DNA of 6,694 nucleotides from Oscillospiraceae bacterium (GTDB lineage Bacteria > Bacillota > Clostridia > Oscillospirales > Oscillospiraceae). The notes below the pieces were generated by a model. The model was not told the DNA's origin. It made no database searches and saw only the letters and a program-made list of their open reading frames with translations. This document shows, piece after piece, positions 4,636 through 6,694 of the stretch. How positions within the stretch are numbered: the first letter of the stretch is position 1; the number at the start of each line of letters is the position of its first letter. The position numbers were made by a program, and so were the translations under genes. Location: positions 1 to 6,694 of the forward strand of contig JAFRUW010000245.1 of the NCBI GenBank assembly GCA_017438675.1, written 5' to 3'.

Positions 4636-6694
4636 TTACAGCTTGCGCCTGATGATCTTGCCGCTGACTGTCTTGGGAAGCTCGTCCCTGAACTCCACGA
4701 TACGGGGATACTTGTAAGGCGCGGTGCGGTGCTTTACGTGGTTCTGGATCTCCTTTTTCAGCTCCTCGGTACCCTCTGTACCCTTTGTGAGGACGATGCT
4801 GGCCTTGACGACCTGGCCCCTGATGGGGTCGGGAGCGGCGGAAACGCCGCACTCAAGGACGTAAGGCAGCTCCATGATGACGCTTTCGATCTCGAAGGGC
4901 CCGATGCGGTAGCCGGAGGACTTGATCAGATCGTCCACACGGCCCACATACCAGAGGTAGCCGTCCTCATCACGCCACGCGGTGTCGCCGGTGTGATAAT
5001 AGCCGCCCTCCCAGGCTTCCTTTGTCTTTTCCTCGTCGTTGTAATACTCAACAAGAAGACCCATGGGACGGTTGCGGACGATGATCTCGCCTGTCTCACC
5101 GTCTTTGCAGGAGTTGCCCGCGTGGTCAATAATGTCGATATCATAGATAGGCACGGGCTTGCCCATGGAACCGGGCTTTGGAGTCATGCCTATAAGGTTG
5201 CCGATCATAACGGTGCTCTCGGACTGGCCGAAGCCCTCCATGACGGAGAGGCCGGTGGCCTTCTGGAACTGATAGAACACCTCGGGGTTAAGGGCCTCGC
5301 CTGCTATTGTAGCGTGCTTGATGGAGGACAGGTCGTACTTTGATATATCCTCCTTGATGAGGAAGCGGTACATTGTGGGAGGCGCGCAGAATGTGGTGAT
5401 CTTGTACTTCGCGAAGAGGGGCAGGATATCCTCAGCATGGAAGCGGTCAAAGTCGTAGACAAACACCGCCGCCTCGTTGAACCACTGTCCGTAAAGCTTG
5501 CCCCACATGGACTTTGCCCAGCCGGTGTCGGAAATTGTCAGGTGCAGGCCGTTGGGGTCAACGCAGTGCCAGTATCTGGCGGTGACGAAGTGGCCGAAGG
5601 CGTATTTGTGGCTGTGAACGGCGATCTTGGGATATCCGGAGGTGCCGGAGGTGAAGAAGCCCAGCATCAGGTCGTCGCCCTTGGGGGAATCCTCTGTGCG
5701 CTCATATACGCTGGAGAACTTGATGTACTCGTCGTCAAAGCTCCTCCAACCGTCAACCTTTCCGCAGGTGGAGATCTTTATCTTGATATCCGGGCACTTT
5801 TCGCAGGACTTGTTGACCTCGTTGATAACTCCGCTGTAGGCCGTGCAGATGCAGGCAGAAACCCCTGCCGCCAGGAATCTGTAGGTCAGATCCTTTTCCA
5901 TAAGCTGGTCGGTGCCCAGTAGACCGATGGCGCCGATCTTATTGAGGGCCATCATGGCGATCCAGAACTGGTAATTCCTCTTGAGGATGAGCATTACCTT
6001 GTCGCCCTTCTTGATGCCGATGGAGGTGAAGTAGTTGGCCGCCCTGGCAGAGAGCTCCTTCATGTCCTTGAAGGTGAAGCGGCGCTCGTTCTTGAAGCGG
6101 TCAAGATGGAGCATGGCCAGCTTGTTGGGCTTTGTCTTACCCAGATAATCCACAACGTCAAAGGCAAAGTTGAAGTTGTCGGTATTTTCGTAGGTGATGG
6201 ACTTCAGGGAACCGTCCTCGCCCTCAACGGGCTTGCAGTACTTGGACCACACAAGGGTCTTTTCCATTGTCTGGCCGGAGCCTGTGATCTTGGCGAACTG
6301 CTCCTTCTTGTCCGCCTTGTCCTGGGCTGTGGGATTCAGCACGATGGCGTAGAACATGCAGTCCTCACCGCCTACGGCGATCATTCCGTGAGGCGTGGAG
6401 CTGTCGTAATAAATGCTGTCGCCCTCGTTCAGTATCTCGGTGTGCTCGCCCACCTGAACCTTCAGGGAGCCGGAAATGATAATGTCGCACTCCTGGCCCT
6501 CATGGGTAGTAAGGGGGATGTCCTGATACTGCCTTTCCTCGCTGTACTCTGCCCTGACAAGCAGCGGCTCGGAATGGCGGCGCTTGAACATGGGCGCCAG
6601 GTTGTAGTACACCATGCCGTGGGCCTTTTCGATCCTCTGACCGGCGCCCTTTCTTGTAAGGGTGAAATGGCTCAGCTTGGGGCTGGCGCCTTCG
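4636..6694 (-). CDS. Cupin-fused AMP-forming acyl-CoA synthetase, 5' end beyond the window
   Basis: At least 685 residues, open to the right edge. Residue numbers here count from the in-frame Met at 6615, which has no ribosome site; the 26 residues before it continue the same domain (HFTLTRKGAGQRIEKAHG), so the true start is outside. About residues 17-93 form a cupin of the XRE/cupin regulator type: THEGQECDIIISGSL, EGDSIYYDSSTPHG, with His38, Glu42 and His76 as likely metal or ligand contacts. From about 145 on is an ANL-family synthetase, which activates a carboxylate as acyl-AMP and transfers it to CoA: P-loop TSGTSGYPK (322-330), WAKSMWGKLYGQW (366-378), GFGQSES (461-467), YHTGD (540-544), GRVDDLIKSSGYR hinge (558-570), PKTVSGK with catalytic Lys653. 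It resembles medium-chain acyl-CoA synthetases (ACSM or Methanosarcina type); the acid is unknown. In family members with this N-terminal arrangement a helix-turn-helix usually comes first, so one is expected upstream. First visible gene of the fchA-folD operon. It ends six residues after Lys653, slightly short. Confidence 0.9.
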   Translation of the reverse strand, partial: EGASPKLSHFTLTRKGAGQRIEKAHGMVYYNLAPMFKRRHSEPLLVRAEYSEERQYQDIPLTTHEGQECDIIISGSLKVQVGEHTEILNEGDSIYYDSSTPHGMIAVGGEDCMFYAIVLNPTAQDKADKKEQFAKITGSGQTMEKTLVWSKYCKPVEGEDGSLKSITYENTDNFNFAFDVVDYLGKTKPNKLAMLHLDRFKNERRFTFKDMKELSARAANYFTSIGIKKGDKVMLILKRNYQFWIAMMALNKIGAIGLLGTDQLMEKDLTYRFLAAGVSACICTAYSGVINEVNKSCEKCPDIKIKISTCGKVDGWRSFDDEYIKFSSVYERTEDSPKGDDLMLGFFTSGTSGYPKIAVHSHKYAFGHFVTARYWHCVDPNGLHLTISDTGWAKSMWGKLYGQWFNEAAVFVYDFDRFHAEDILPLFAKYKITTFCAPPTMYRFLIKEDISKYDLSSIKHATIAGEALNPEVFYQFQKATGLSVMEGFGQSESTVMIGNLIGMTPKPGSMGKPVPIYDIDIIDHAGNSCKDGETGEIIVRNRPMGLLVEYYNDEEKTKEAWEGGYYHTGDTAWRDEDGYLWYVGRVDDLIKSSGYRIGPFEIESVIMELPYVLECGVSAAPDPIRGQVVKASIVLTKGTEGTEELKKEIQNHVKHRTAPYKYPRIVEFRDELPKTVSGKIIRRKL

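Noticed and set aside
4267..5343. Plus-strand open frame of 358 codons across fchA and the synthetase
   Set aside because: It is antisense to two well-conserved genes and crosses the boundary between them. It has no recognisable domain or start signal.
5437..5922. Plus-strand open frame of 161 codons inside the synthetase
   Set aside because: It is antisense to conserved adenylation motifs and is Val/Gly/Ala-rich as expected for a mirror frame.
6613..6615. ATG as the start of the synthetase
   Set aside because: No Shine-Dalgarno precedes it, and the 26 in-frame codons before it read as the continuation of the cupin-regulator sequence with no stop to the window edge.

Overview
The window looks like chromosomal DNA of a moderately GC-rich Clostridia-type Firmicute, possibly an Oscillospiraceae-like gut anaerobe. 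This placement is an inference. It rests on strong AGGAGG-type ribosome sites, on a FchA-type cyclohydrolase beside FolD, on an acyl-CoA synthetase fused to an XRE/cupin-type sensor segment, and on alanine dehydrogenase and RecG sequences of Firmicute character. The sequence alone does not fix the taxon.

Left end (1-971, plus strand). Bases 1-104 hold a weak, ambiguous open frame running off the edge. An AT-rich, promoter-like stretch follows, then a good ribosome site and the first 40 codons of a GH13 alpha-glucosidase. At about 362-366 the glucosidase stops abruptly and the sequence becomes the C-terminal half of an alanine dehydrogenase in another frame. Neither gene is whole: the junction removes nearly all of the glucosidase and about 190 residues of the dehydrogenase. 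This is either an assembly chimera or a real rearrangement. The dehydrogenase ends at 908 and is followed by a textbook intrinsic terminator.

Middle (972-3147, minus strand). A complete recG, convergent with the dehydrogenase, has its own extended -10 promoter and a near-consensus ribosome site. It is insulated from the upstream operon by a strong hairpin terminator just after folD.

Right (3148-6694, minus strand). A tight operon reads cupin-fused AMP-forming acyl-CoA synthetase, then a FchA-type cyclodeaminase/cyclohydrolase, then FolD, with gaps of 13 and 2 bases. The synthetase frame is open to the window edge, so its N-terminus, probably a DNA-binding domain, lies outside.

The most interesting observation is in folD. 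The catalytic cyclohydrolase lysine is alanine (residue 52), and the partner glutamine is phenylalanine (residue 96), while the folate-contacting Asp119 and the Rossmann loop are kept. With fchA encoded 2 bases upstream, FolD is predicted to be a dehydrogenase only, with FchA doing the cyclohydrolase step. Together they would interconvert 5,10-methylene-THF and 10-formyl-THF. The role of the acyl-CoA synthetase in the same transcript is unknown.
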